Counted from the first letter of the stretch, positions 9,871-23,250 are shown. The stretch: DNA of 64,000 nt from Prosopocoilus inquinatus (GCA_036172665.1 CM069873.1:38368001-38432000); one strand, 5' to 3'. Made by a program: numbers and translations. Notes: generated by a model from the letters alone, not told the origin.

Positions 9871-10367
9871 CAAATGTAATTGTTTTGAAATAACCCTGAC
9901 GCAGCCTGTTATTGAATATGTACCTATTTAAGGAGGTGTTTAATTTGATACCCGCAGACGACAGTTGACCCTCAGATTGAGTTTACCAACTTATTGAACG
10001 TAGTGAACGTGATAGTGCTTATTAGAATTATAAAACATGTTTGATTGCAATCAGTGGGGCAAACAATTTACGCGAATCGATAATATGAATCGTCATTTGC
10101 GATTAAACGTATTGAGACTTCTGATGTTCTCGAGTTGCTCCTCTATACTGAGACGGAGCCGGCGTTTGTTTTTTTGGCTGAAAGGATGATGCATTCTAAA
10201 TGGAGGTTCGGCAACGACTGCATTCCTGAGAGTAATGTTTATTCTTGATAAATTAATTAAATTCATATGATTATCCTAATATTTGAGACCCATTTTATTT
10301 TATATAATAGAGTTATTTTCAGTAGATAGACAAATTAGTTTTTATTAACTTTCCAGTAAACAAATTA

Positions 10368-10620
10368 AAATCTGTCTGATGCATGCAGAGTCGATAATAA
10401 CCACTATTTAACTACTATTTCTTATAATGGTTTTTTGGAACGTTAGTAGAATCTTCAAAGTTATTATTATTTTCTATAAATACTGCAATGTTGCCTTTAC
10501 TCGTATAAAGCAATAGCAACTTTGAAGACTCTACCATTATTCTACTAACGTTGCAAAAAAGCGTCAAAATAAATCGCAGTTAGCGGCTATTATCGACTAT
10601 GCATACAGCAGTTTTTATTT
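10368..10620. mobile_element. MITE-like inverted-repeat element
   Basis: Outer inverted ends (ATGCATGCAGAGTCGATAATA and GCTATTATCGACTATGCATAC) and inner arms (ACGTTAGTAGAATCTTCAAAG versus CTTTGAAGACTCTACC...CTACTAACGT) make a roughly 240-bp foldback with no coding capacity. Confidence 0.7.
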
Positions 10621-13600
10621 ACATGTATTTACCGCACGTATGACATCGCATGTAAATACGTGTTTACCAAATTAAATCAATTCAGAAGAAAACAAAGTTA
10701 TTTTCCTAAATAATCTTTATTATGACACTAGTTCGGCAAGCCCCCTCCTTCTCCGCAAAGGTGCGGAGGGGCTAAAACTAGTTTTAAATTATATTGTATA
10801 CTGATATGTGTTGTTGCTGTTTAGCTATTCGTTGTTGTTAATGTTCAAAACTAGGCTTTTTTTGGTATGTATTTATTTAATATTTCGCATAATATGTTTG
10901 TGTCAAATACTGAATCTACTTTTGATTGTCGAAACTTTTCTGAAATTTATTTCAAAAAAAACAAATATAATATAATTGTTAGAATTAAACAGAAATTGTA
11001 TAAACAAAAAACTAGAAATTGCATCATTATTTTTACCGGTTATTTCTAGACGGAATATACGTATTGTATACAGATTTTGAAACTCTCTCCTATTAAATAA
11101 AAAATAGAAAGTGAAGAATATCCTGTTCTGGATTCTAATGCTCTAAATGCATACCAAATTAATTCATGACAAAATGTTATTTGTTATACACGGTAAAATT
11201 ATTTTTTATCGATGAGTGAAAACGTTTAAGGAGCAAGTGCATTAATTTTTAGGAATCGATAATTGAATTTTATCATCGTTTGTAAAGACAAAATTTAAAT
11301 AATTTCGCAGAAAAATAAAGAGAGCAATCACGTCTCAATCGCATTTAGTGTAGATTGTTGCTATGATTAATGCGAAAATTGTTAGTTTATCTGCCCCTGC
11401 TGTTAAAATTCCGATTTATTGACTGTTTTAATGCCAGATTTCTTCACCTTCTGATAAATTTATCCGCCAGGTAATATCCTTGGAAACTAATAGCGGCACA
11501 ATGGTTTCCAATTTATCAGGAGGTGAAGAAATCGGGCATCAGTCAGACAAAGTAACCTTCGCTTTAGAAAAAACTTGTTTTTTTTTGTGCCCGACGACCT
11601 TCATTTACAATGTGACATTGGACATTGGTTCTTAATTTTCATCACACATTCACAAAGCATATAAATTATTAATTGTTTAACCTGTCTTCTGCCAAATACT
11701 GAATCTATTTTTGTTTTTTAAGATTTCCCGAACTTCTTGAAATTTCTTTTAAGAAGAAATAGTAGAACTTAAATATATCATGTGAGTGTTTAAATTATTA
11801 TCATTATTATTATCACTTTCAAAATATCAAAGTGTTTTAATTATCCAAAATAATTTGTTTTAAAATGTAATTGATTTTGTTACAAGCATCTTTATCATAC
11901 CGTACTCAGTTTATTAGTACTAAAATTTGCAATTTCCAATAATGAAAAAAATATCCAAAACAAGGTTACTAGTTCATTCATTGACCACTCACTATAATTC
12001 TAAAAAGAAAACCCTATCATATAAGATGATTGGTCACAATCGTCAAAATAATAATTCATTTTTATGTGAGCAAGAAAATATTTTTAAATAATTACACAAC
12101 ACAGTAATTTTCAATAGCGAGTGATTCAACGTACGGTACTGTTCAATTTAGGAAAGAAAACATGTACGTTATATTGCACTACATTAATATTATTAATTTC
12201 GTATTTGAATTTGATTTAATGATGCATTTTCCGAAACATAAAAATTCGCATAGTGGTGGTAAAGACGAACGCAACTACGGCGATTTCCGTAAATGACGTG
12301 CATGTATTCTTTCCTGAATTGCACTACTGTATTGACAAGTATCCCCCTTTCCGCGCACCCAGAAATATTAAATTTTTCATAATAGTTACATCGAAAAGCT
12401 CAAATAGTATTTTAATATGGACAAAAATGTACCTACTTATTTTCAAATCAATATTGAACGATACACTAGTTAAAATCATAATCATAAATCAATTAGAAAA
12501 AAGATCATCACTCACTATTTTGAGAGATAATTTAGAAACTTGTTAATTTAGTTTTTATAGATCATTTGGGTTATTTGAGGAATAAAATAGCTTGTTCAGA
12601 TAAATTAATGCAAACTTAACTTTTATTAATATTACTTATAATATAACAATTGGTTTCGCAGGTGAAAGGAGTTATGATAAAATAAGTTAATTCGTTCCCA
12701 ATAGAAATTTTATAAACAATAGATTTTTACGATGCGACATCACTCGTAAGTTAATTAGTTTTTAAAGACGCCCAAAACTGCAGCAATGGTACGTATTATT
12801 GTTTATAAATTATCAATCGTAGTTATAACCATAAATTATGTTGTATATACAGCATGTATCATAAGTGAATTACACACCGAATCTATAACTGTTCAATTGG
12901 ATAAATGAGTTGACATGTAGGAGTATTTTATTTCTATAATAATTATTATTTTTGATATGCATTTGCACAGAAACAATTGCAACTTAGAAGTTTAGTTTTC
13001 TGAAAAAATTATGAAACATCCTGTATACTTTAACATTTTTACGTATTTAAGTGCATTACATTCTATTTCTAAGGGTCGTTACTTCAGTCATGGATTAATT
13101 TTAAACCATCCTGAATCTTATCAATTTTTAATTATAAAATGATAATATTTTAACAAAATTCTATATCTTCCGTTCTTACCTCTTCGAGTGACAGTTACTC
13201 CTTTAAAATTTTTAAATGAAATGAGGAGTCACTTGATACTTCATTTAAATGACCTTTCAATTCTCTTTTCAGTAGCATGAGAATTATTTTGTGATACCTA
13301 TTTTTTGAATAAAGTAATACATATGAACTATGTGAAAGAGGATAGCTGCTTGCTTGTTGTCAGTATTTCTTGAATTAACATTTAATAACATTAGAAGAGT
13401 AGAGTATATTTGCATGTGAAAGATGATAGCTGCTGCGTTGCTTGTTGTCTGTATTTCTTGAATTAATATTTAGTGGTATTAATATAGCCGGTGATTTCAT
13501 AGTACCAGATGTGTAACCTAGGTAAAAGCTATGAGTGATGTCATAGTGTTAGATAAAGCTACTATAAGTTGCCTTAACGAAAGCGACAGATGAAAAATCG

Positions 13601-13640
13601 AGTGCTTGGGTAAAAGCTATCAATAACCGCCGAAATCATT
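10621..13640. other. Gene-free AT-rich interval with one foldback
   Basis: No recognisable gene. A foldback at 11432-11540 has arms GCCAGATTTCTTCACC and GGTGAAGAAATCGGGC. At 13330-13480 a unit of about 90 bp (TGTATTTCTTGAATTAA core, preceded by GATAGCTGC) occurs twice, and a third copy lies at about 14870-14930, so the AGGTCA array at 13.65-14.7 kb is bracketed by them. The ORFs at 10867 and 12253 show no motif. Confidence 0.5.
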
Positions 13641-13649
13641 GATGATGAA

Positions 13650-14710
13650 ATGATCATTTCAAGATCATCTCAAGGTAACCTGAAGGTTGTTCCAAGGTCA
13701 CATTAAGGTCACATTATTAGAATTATTATTCGCATTAATTTATCTGGTGATGTCATAGTGCCAGACGAGTATTCAAGGTCATATCAAGGTCTCTTCAAGG
13801 TCATTTCAGGGTCACCTCGAGGTTATTTCAAGGTCACCTCGAGGTTATTTCAAGGTCACCTCAAGGTCATACAGCGCAAGATCATTTCAAGCCGACTTTG
13901 ATCTTGAATTTTATCGGTCAATGTCAGAGCATTATTATTAACATTAATTTATCTGGTGATGTCAGAGTGCCAGATGAATACACAAGGTCATGTCAAGGTC
14001 TCTTCAAAGTCATTTCAAGGTCACCTCGAGGTTATTTCAAGGTCACCTCAAGGTCACATTAAGGTCAGCGCAAGATCATTTCAAGCCGACTTTGATCTTG
14101 AATTTTATTGGTCAATGTCAGAGCATTATTATTAATATTAATTTATCTGGTGTTGTCAGAGTGCCAGATGAATACACAAGGTCATGTCAAGGTCTCTTCA
14201 AGGTCATTTCAGGGTCACCTCGAGGTTATTTCAAGGTCACCTCAAGGTCACATTAAGGTCAGCGCAAGATCATTTCAAGCCGACTTTGATCTTGAATTTT
14301 ATTGGTCAATGTCAAAGCATTATTATTAACATTAATTTATCTGGTGATGTCAGAGTGCCAAATGAATACACAAGGTCATGTCAAGGTGTCTTCAAAGTCA
14401 TTTCAAGGTGACCTCGAGGTTATTTCAAGGTCACCTCGGGTCACCTCAAGGTCACAATAAGGTTAACGCAAGATCATTTCAAGCCGACTTTGATCTTGAA
14501 TTTTATTGGTTAAGGTCGGAGGATTATTATTAGCATTAATTTATCTGGTGATGTCATAGTGCTAGATGAGTAGTCAAGGTTATTCCAAGGTCACCTCGAG
14601 GTTATTTCAAGGTCACATCAAGGTCACCGCAAGATAATTTTAAGCCGACCTTGATCTTGAATTTTATCGGTAAAAGTCGGAGAATGTATTTAGTAGCATT
14701 CATTTATCTA
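13650..14710 (+). repeat. Satellite-like array of about 200-bp units packed with TCAAGGTCA half-sites
   Basis: Units start at ATCTGGTG near 13742, 13951, 14145, 14339 and 14543, with a diverged one at 14705 (spacing 162-209 bp). Each unit has an ATCTGGTGATGTCAGAGTGCC head followed by 4-6 spaced copies of TCAAGGTCA, TCGAGGTTA or close variants, then a fixed TTTGATCTTGAATTTTAT tail. More than 20 AGGTCA-type sites lie on the + strand in one orientation. Apparent ORFs here (FQGHLKVTSRS repeats) are repeat artefacts. Confidence 0.85.
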
Positions 14711-16493
14711 GTCATGTCATAGAGCCAGATAAGTAATCTGAGTAAAAGCTATGAATAAAGTCTTAGTGCCAGATAAAGCTAATATGAGTTCCTGATGAAA
14801 TTTCAGATAAACAAATGAATAACCTGGGTAATAGCTATGAAATGACACCGAGAGAAAAGTAATGTAGAGTATTTGCATGGGAAAGAGGATAAGTGTGTTG
14901 CTTGCTGCCTGTGTTTCTTGAATTAACATTTAATAGAGATTAGAATACAATAGTGTAGAATATGTTTACATGTTACTCGCTGGGCTGAATATTTGTTATA
15001 TAAGGTTTTAAATAACTTACTCATTTAATAAGTCTCAAAACTTAATAAGGTACAGAAAAGGTAGTTCTATATAAGTAATTCAATATGTTTTTTATTAATT
15101 AAAGTTAAAAAATTTCAGATTTTTCACAAAAATAGTACGGAGGAGCCTTTACATAGCTTTCGAAGCTCTGTTTTACAGCGCAACGGAGCAATTTCACCTC
15201 AGAAATTTCAAGATCAAATCAAGATAGAAAGAAGTTCTCCGCAGGCTAAAATCTCTGTCAGCTCAATATTGTTTAGAAGTTACTAACATTTCTCTGAAGA
15301 ATGGGCCCCTTGTTTAACATATACGCTCTCTAAAGAAAGCTTAAAGAGGGTGGTGAAATAAAATGTCTAAATTATTTGCTTTTTTTTTGGTAAGTCTGCT
15401 TAAATGAAGTATTAAAATCTAATAAATTCCCAAATTGCATTTCCTTGTTATTCGTTCCATGTGGTTTTGTTTATTTTCTGTAAATATTGTTCAAATTAAT
15501 TAAGGCGTGGTATTATGAACGTAAGATAAATTTTCTCTATCATTCTCTATCATGTAATTAATATTCTTTCATGATTTTCTCAATTTAATATCAAGGTCGA
15601 TTATGCTTAGTTAGAATAAAACGTCTCTATAATTTGCTTTTAATTTGGATTAACTTTAAGCTTTGGTTTCCTATAGAAACAATTATTTTAATTGTAGACA
15701 AGGGAACACGTAAGTTTACACAGGTTGTTCCATTAAAAACTAGTTGTGTAATTGAACAGTTCTTGGATAAAACTCAATCTTTGCCAATGGTCATTCAATA
15801 TTTAAAATTAGTAAATTTTTTGAAAATACAGACGTTTCTAAATACTTCTTCCAAATTTCAGCATGTTGCCTTTTAAAATAACCGTTATAGTATGTAATAC
15901 GTAATAGTTTGAATTTAGATCGCGTCTCGAATAGAAAACGAAATAAGTCGAAAAATACGGAAAATAAGTCATTGGTTGTTTTCATTTTTACCAACTTTTT
16001 TTGGTAAAGTATTTTTTAAATACCATTTCTTGACCCAAATCGTTACTAACTAGTTGCTATCTTATAATAAAATAAAAAAAACCAACACAAATAACTGACT
16101 AATAGGAGAGCCACTGTCTTTTACAACTTCGCATTTATCGTCTATCACAATAAACGCCAAATCTATAGTCTATCATAATTTTATTATGAAATAAATGCTT
16201 AGACTAACGTATTAGACATTTTTGTCAAAGTTTAATTTTTTTGAAACTAAGAAAAACTAGAAACGATCGTTTTAATTTATAACAATTTTTGAATGAAAAC
16301 TTTTTTTATTTTTAGGTTTAACAAAGCTAAACAATTACGATAATAACAAGTGTTTAGAATTTTAAGTGGGCTATATAATAAATATGATGGATTCAGAAAA
16401 GGATTTTTTCTGTCTAATTTGTTACAATAACTGATTTTATAGTATAGTATATAATATACACTTATTTTTTAGCCCAAAAATTATTGTGAAATA
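14711..16493. other. Gene-free interval
   Basis: The first 230 bp repeat motifs that also flank the array on its left (GTAAAAGCTATGA; TTTCTTGAATTAACATTTAAT). The rest, including weak frames at 15634-15994 on both strands, shows no recognisable coding motif. Confidence 0.45.
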
Positions 16494-16937
16494 TACAGTG
16501 TGCTCATGGATAGGTGAAACAAGAGGAAAAGCTTTTTTTATAGCTGAGATCTCAGAAAATTTTATTCTTTATAATAATTTTGACATGTTTGTAATTTCCA
16601 TTTCATGCTTAACTTATTCTCGTTTTATATTATCAGTAATAAAAATAAGTTAACGCTTCCTCAAAACGTGTACCTAGCTCAGTGTTATGGTGTGGGGGAT
16701 ATTTCCTTGCGATATGCTGAAAAGATTCGAAAGTTTAACATGAAGTAGAAATTTTCAAAGTTCAAAAATGTGTAAATGTGTGAATGTAAGCGTTAAATGA
16801 CTACATGCAGGAAAAGTAAGACGAGAATTAAGATTTTCAAATACAATTCAATTATAAATTATTATAAAGAATAATTTTTTTTGAGAAATCAGAAATAAAG
16901 TTTTTCCTCTTGCATCACCTACCCATGCCTGTTACAT
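16494..16937. mobile_element. MITE with about 90-bp terminal inverted repeats
   Basis: The left end reads TACAGTGTGCTCATGGATAG and the right end, complemented, TGTAACAGGCATGGGTAGG. Both continue into CAAGAGGAAAA and an AATTTTATTCTTTATAATAA arm. It is about 440 bp without ORFs; TA-flanked ends suggest a mariner/Tc1-mobilised MITE. Confidence 0.65.
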
Positions 16938-17229
16938 ATAATGGTATGAATTTGATTTAAAGATTCTAACATGGTTTCACGTTGAAAAGCTTCAATAAAC
17001 ATAACATTAAAGTACACTTTTTAATAGTAGCTTCTTGTGTGAATATTTTAGAAGGAAAAAGACATATTTTTGAAATAACACGTCCTAAAGACCCATTCGT
17101 CCTAAATAGCCGTTCACCGATTTGAATGTTAACAAATTTATAAACATTTTTCAGGGTGTATGGAAGTAATTTATCTTAACTTGAGAGGAAGACTTGTTTC
17201 ATCAGTGACCGGCATTAAGTATTAAGTCA

Positions 17230-20140
17230 CCGTATTTAATCTTGGCGCTTGAAATTTTCCATTTCTTTCCATTCTGAAGTTGAGATATGTAATCCCTCTG
17301 CCAGCTCTTCCAGAACTCTAATAGAGTTGTAGTTGATCTACCCGAAAATAAATGCGATGGGGTGAATGCTTCTGTTTTCGATAGATCACAGGATACAAAA
17401 AAAGTGTCGAGAATTTAGGATCGCTTCAATCTGTGTATGTATTATTTGAAATAGCGGATCAGAGTTCATTGAGAGGAGAAAGTTTTCTAGCTCGGTAAGT
17501 TCAGAATTTTCATCAATGAAATTCGTCACGTTATTGGAAAATACTATTTCTAGATAAACAGCCTTTGTTGCAAAATCTGCAAACTTACTTATGGTATAAC
17601 ATTTACTAGTTTTCAGGCACGACCCTTTTTATTGGAACCTATAAGGATCCAGCATAATCTACTCCCGTGATAAAAAATGGGTGTTAGGGCCTGATTCAAG
17701 AAGATGGAAGAGAGACGATGAAGTTATTAATTAATTTTGGTTTAGAACGAAAACATTTTATGCATTTATGATAGATTTCTTTGGCTAGATTTTTCTCCAA
17801 AATGGACCAATATTTTCCTCCACTGAACAAGAGCAGTAGTTGAGGACTAGCGTGCATTAAAGTTATATATCCGTATTGAAATATTAATTTAGTATGAATA
17901 TGTATGTTGTGATATGAGATGATTATTGGACACTTTTTTGAATAAGCGAATAGTATATTCTGTAGCAAGGTTAGAATGAAAATTCGATAACAGTGGAAGA
18001 TACCACAGCGAGTAGATCGAATTTTCATTCTAAACTGAATAACAGACTGTATTTTCTCCACGACCAGAAAGTTTGACTCAGAACCAGTTAAATCTGAACA
18101 AAACTAGTTATTTATTGAAAGAATTATATTAAATATTTACAATAATTTAACTCAAAACAACTAGGACCAGGACTAGGTTATAGAATGAAAATACAAGCAA
18201 AATACATAAGACGGGAGCGTTTTAGAATAAATATTCTATCTCAAAAGTTAGAATTTTTACATTCCATTAAAAACGATTTTGGAATTATGACATTCACTAT
18301 CGGTCGTGGAGAAATTAAAATTATTAACTTTCCTACAACTCTAAGGATCCCTTCAAGGTCAAGAAATGGGATTGAGGTTTAAGATTTTACACCAATTGGC
18401 TAATTTATTTTAATTTTACGGATAATATCAAAAAATGATTTATTTTCAGAGAAATGAATTAATATTTTAAGTGCATTATTGACTCGCTTGCTTTTCTGCA
18501 AGCCTGTAAAATTTTACTGGTCTTTTATACAAGCCCGTAAAATTTTACAGGTCTGTTCCAATAATTTGCCATTTACTTGGTTAACATAAACAACAAAATT
18601 GACCCGTAAAATGTCATTTACTAAGAAGGTAGAAATAAAATACTGTATGTGGTCAAGAGCAGCTGATGCATACGAATTTGGGTGGGTAATCGATGTGCGC
18701 TATACCACGAGTTTCTTTTTATTTCTAAAAATAGCAACTGGGTATACTTTTATAAATATGTCAATGCATTGTTTTAATGCAATCTGTAGACATTAACTGC
18801 ACGTACGCAATGCGTTAACATTTTCTTTATTAGAAAAGTTTACACAGTTGCTATGTATACAAATGAAAACTCATAGTATATTGTTTGTTCTCTGTTCATG
18901 TGTTACACAAAGCTAGCACTCAGCGAGCATGGTTACTGCCCGTGTCCACTGCCTGTAGGTTTGCGAACTCTTGTATTTGATTAACACGATTGGATTAATT
19001 CAAATAGTTTAACTTGTTTAAAATAATGGAGAATATTTCCATAGAAAGAAATACTGCAAGAAATAATATTAAACGTGGCGGTAGTATGTTTAAGTTTTGA
19101 AACCTATCTTCTAGATTTTATAGTACCTACATTTGCGTCTCTCATAACTTCATACATACATGCAGTTGTGTTCCATTACTAACATTTTTTCACATTTACA
19201 AACGTGTTCACTTTTTTACAGTTATACTGTACAAATAGGCTAGCAGAATTTTAACAATTTTCGTCAATCTTCTCCATGTTCCCACTCTGTTGATTGAGGG
19301 AGCAAAAGAAACTCAAGCTTAATTCTTCGTCGTTTATCCCATCTGTCTCAAGTATATGAATGTACAAGGAAGCAGTGGTGTTACTCGAGGATACTTGACG
19401 AACACAGCCCAGATGTTTTGAGTTGTGATACCATGGATTTTGCTATTAGCGATGAAATTTAGATGTCTCCTAATAAATCTATGCTACGAACGTAGAAACA
19501 GGCATTCATTGAAGAATCTGAGAAACCGCGTAATTGAAGTTTGATATAATTACTTCAGAAGACACGGTATTTCAGTTTGTCAGATAAAGGGGGCCAATAA
19601 ACTCCAAGAGTTCTGGTACTTTCATGATCTGGAAAATACACATGATTAAAAGAATGGTCTGGAATTAGACCCTTTAGTACCTTAGGTTTGTCAGAAGACT
19701 ATTTCCGCAGATTAAAACAAACCGATTGTAGAAGTGAGGATACAAGCATAATCTCTTTTATCCACTTTCTCAATGGAGTCGCCTCCAGAAAGGAAATCAT
19801 CAACACAGAAGTCATTAGCTTGACTAACGTCTGGAAAGACGTGCTTACGAAAACAAAGAAAGATGGAAATGAGATCATTTTGAATGTCAGATCCCACGAT
19901 CTGGGGAATAAGAAATTTTTAAAGATTCAGTTAATTTGAACTTGGACATGTATCCTTGTACTTATGCATAAAATCAAGGTGCATCGATCGCAATTTTGGA
20001 TATGCGTGAAATTTTATTTTCAGAGAATAGAATCGTTTAAGATCTAACTTTTTGGACTCACCTAGAACCAGAGTTGTTAGAGACGTTTTATCTAAGAGTA
20101 TAATACGAGGGATAACACTGTATAATAAACTGACGTATAA
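17230..20140 (-). pseudogene. BEL/Pao LTR retrotransposon pol remnant
   Basis: Read on the minus strand from right to left: possible RT start near 20140; the RT active-site region VDDFLSGGDSIEK (about 19830-19770), a match to the FYVDDFLSGADS of BEL/Pao; TLGVYWPP (about 19600); RNase H-like LRGFSDSSMNACFYVRS and AKSMVSQLK (about 19500-19400); integrase zinc region ASPQLLLL...YWSI...CIKCFRSKPK (18061-17696); integrase core FATKAVYLEIV (about 17590); QIEAILNSR (about 17420); and the terminal domain FWKSWQRDYISQLQ (about 17310). The order is that of BEL/Pao Pol. Many stops and frameshifts are present, and no LTRs or Gag are seen. Confidence 0.75.
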
Positions 20141-21590
20141 AATACTGTATTGTACTCAAATATTTTACGTTTTTCAATAACAGTTTAAATACTTATTGTT
20201 GATTATTTTTCATGAAGTTTTTGTAACTGGACAGTTTATTTATTTTTTTTAACTGGAAAAACTAAACAGTTTTATTATATTATTAAGTTCAAAACAATAT
20301 AAATGTATAATATTTTATTAATGTACTGTGTAAAAGTGTATTAATTAGGAAATACTGTATCCGCACTAGAAACTAAAAACAAAACTATATTAACGCATTT
20401 TAGGTAAAAAAAGAGAGAGCTGCATAATTTCAAAGTTTACTGCTTTATACCGTATTATGTAGTATATTACTGCAATCTATCAGTAGGTATGTAACGCATA
20501 AAAACTAAGAATTTCGTTTTACATGTCCCTACCCTACCAAAAAAGCATACGAAGAATCAGTTCTGAACGGTAAATTCACAACAAATCTACGCTCCGGAGT
20601 ACGAGTAGTTGTTTCTACAAAGTACGGTGGGACTTTTGAGCTATGAAACGGTTCTTCGATGTCCCAAAATCTTACACGCAGTTTTGTATGTATGACAGAG
20701 AACCGAATATAATCCAGCCCAGCACAAGATATTGTAATGTGGGAAGATTAGGAACCAATAGAATATTTCTGTGACAGAACAGCATACAGACAATTTCGTC
20801 AACTACTAGCATGGGCAATTTCTAATGTGTTAAAAAGTAAAGATCTGTTAATTTAATTCTTGAAAGTAGATTGAAATTTATAATATCTAGGTAAGTACTA
20901 GGAATCCTGCATAAAACTAAATATGATAAAGAATATTAGGTATGTTCCTTTCGACAGAATTTCAAGTTCTGAACCGTTCGAATCCATACTGAGCAAGCGC
21001 AATGCACGAATTTAGATATAATTTTCATCACTGCATACGAATTAGACGGCTTAAAACTTCTGTAAAATTCTGGTAAAAGAAACAGGCCTAATTACATACC
21101 TAATACCCTCATACAGTAAAATATTACCTGAAGCAGTCGCTAGTTATACACTGTTTCCCGAACATAATAGATAAATTCTATAAAATGGTTAAGAAAACGG
21201 TTTCATAAAAATACTCAGGTGGATTTTTATTTTTAAATCTACATTTTAAGAGCCAGCAAATCCAATTTTGAACTTAATGAAAATGAAACATTTTCAAAAT
21301 CGTATTGAAATTAAAGAGCGTATTTTCGAGCAGGCATTGTTACGGTTCTAGTAATAAGCGATAAAAACAATTGCAAGTTGTTAAATATCAAATGGAATTT
21401 ATTGACATTACATAGTACAGTGATTGTTACTTATTTTAACGATTAGATAGCAAAAATGAGACATACTAAAGCCTTTAATTATTTACTTTTATTTATCAAC
21501 TGATTTTAATAAAGTTTTATTTATTATAGTATTCAGCATAAAAAGTGCTGTTAAATAGGGGGGGGGGGGTACTTTGCTATTTGAATTTCT
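20141..21590. other. Gene-free interval with a dispersed repeat edge
   Basis: No gene is recognised. The stretch at about 21150-21240 (AAATTCTATAAAATGGTTAAG) is an inverted copy of 49280-49345, and 21570-21650 matches 49195-49265 in direct orientation, so a dispersed repeat family is present in both places. Confidence 0.45.
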
Positions 21591-21596
21591 AAAGTT

Positions 21597-21620
21597 GGGG
21601 TTGGGTTGGGGGGGGGGGGG
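21597..21620 (+). other. G-run tract able to form a G-quadruplex
   Basis: GGGG, GGG and a run of about 13 G are separated by TT, with another run of G just upstream (21558-21569). In the paralogous copy at 49.2 kb the runs are short, so they expanded here. Confidence 0.6.
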
Positions 21621-21731
21621 TTGAAAGTTACATCTTCAAACGATTATTTAAAGATAAAAATCAGTTTTTGCAAAACGATTGATATGCAAATACATGTTTC
21701 ATGATTATTTCTTAAGCAATTTATATATAAT

Positions 21732-22061
21732 TTAAGAGCCTTTTGTCTTTTCAAATCTAGTATTTGGAGTTAATTTTAGGAGATCACCGCAATTAGTTAT
21801 CCCGTGTTCAACTTTTAATAGATTACAAATGATTCGGTAAGTACAAACAAATGGGTAAGTACAAACAAATAATCTACCATTAGTATTTGATTTAGAAGAA
21901 ACAGATAAAGACTTATGTTGAATGCAAATTTGTTTAAAACCACTGATACGATACTGCTCCCTTGCTTCTAAAGCATCAACTCTAAATTTTCTAAAGTCAA
22001 CGTATCGGTACCTCTTCCTCAATTTTGTATGATTCCCATTCATCTTCGATTTTTTATGCAA
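21732..22061 (-). other. Unrecognised 109-codon frame
   Basis: The frame starts MHKKSKMNGNHTKLRKRYRY. It is basic at the N-terminus and contains a short duplication (FVCTYPFVCTY) that comes from a tandem GTACAAACAAATGGGTAA repeat in the DNA. No domain is recognised; it lies next to a dispersed repeat and is most likely transposon debris. Confidence 0.2.
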
Positions 22062-22300
22062 TTTTAAATTTAATTAAAAATTAAAAAGGATCTCATATCG
22101 TCAAAAACGTCATCTGATCATTGTTTTAGTGATGTTGAGGACTCATATTTATCACTGACTTGTTATTAATCAACTTACATAGAACATCCCATACCACCCT
22201 ATAGTTTTGATCAGTCATATCAATGTTCATAATAAGCGAGCAGGCATTGTTACCTATAAAAATAATGACATCAGGAAGTTTAATATTTGTACTAATTTAC

Positions 22301-23250
22301 CAGCTTTGTTAAGTATCTAGATGCAAGTATCTAGATACAGTATCTAAATACTTTTTGAGTATCTAGATACATATCTCAGATACTACTGAAAAAATGTAAC
22401 TGTATCTGCATCTAGATACATTTACAGTGTATCTATTCATTTGAGATACTAAGATACATTTTGAACTTCCATAAAAACAGCAGATCTTGGCGGAAATGCA
22501 ACCTCTGATTTTTCAGTCTCTTTCTTTTGATTTTCCCCTCTTGTCAATTATGTTTTCCAGTTTGTCAAATGACTGTTCTATTTAAAATGCGATTTGATAG
22601 TTCAGAAACTTGAAAATTATTATAAAAATTGGGAAATATAATTGACAAAAGGAGAAAATCAAAAGGAAAAGACTGTACTGTTGATTTTATCAACTTTTCT
22701 TGATTATGGGAACACTCTCTTAGCTATAACAAGGTTGCAACTAAGGATCCTAGATTCACTTGACATTTAACTTGTCTGATACGGAAGTAGAGTCATTTCT
22801 GTTGATAACTTTATATTTTACGTTGACTTGACTTGGTTTCATACAAAACCAGGTAATTACTTATCAGCTTATTGATCAACTTAATTACAAAAATAAATTG
22901 TCTATTTAAAAAGACAGATAAATTGTCTCTTTAAAAAGACATACTGCTGAAAAAAATTGTGAAAATTATCACAAATTTTAGTGTGTACATTATTCACATA
23001 TTAATACGAAAACTTCGTCAATTTTCACAAAAAAGTCGATTTGGATCGCAAATAATACCGTACCTCCACTACTGCATAGGTTATTGAATTTTACGCTTGC
23101 AAGTATCTTGATATACTGCAGATACTTTTTTTGTATCTGTATCTAGATATTTTCCGGAAAAAGTATCTGTATCTGCACCTAGATACATATTTGTGACAGT
23201 ATCTGCATCTGTATCTAGATAGTATTAGAAATGTATCTTTAACAACACTG
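22301..23250. mobile_element. Non-autonomous hAT element with 8-bp target duplication
   Basis: The ends are CAGCTTTGTTAA (left) and, complemented, CAGTGTTGTTAA (right), matching the hAT terminal consensus. Both flanks carry the identical 8-mer TAATTTAC (22293-22300 and 23251-23258), the target-site length expected for hAT. Subterminal DNA is full of GTATCTAGATAC/TATCTGTATCTAG repeats, typical of transposase-binding subterminal repeats. It is 950 bp with no transposase. Confidence 0.9.

Noticed and set aside
13990..14411. Three overlapping frames with FQGHLKVTSRS-type repeats
   Set aside because: The peptide repeat is a direct translation of the TCAAGGTCA DNA repeat, present in several frames at once; no independent sign of coding.
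13650..14710. CRISPR-like array
   Set aside because: Units are tandem with repeated rather than unique spacers, in a eukaryotic context; it is a satellite-like array.
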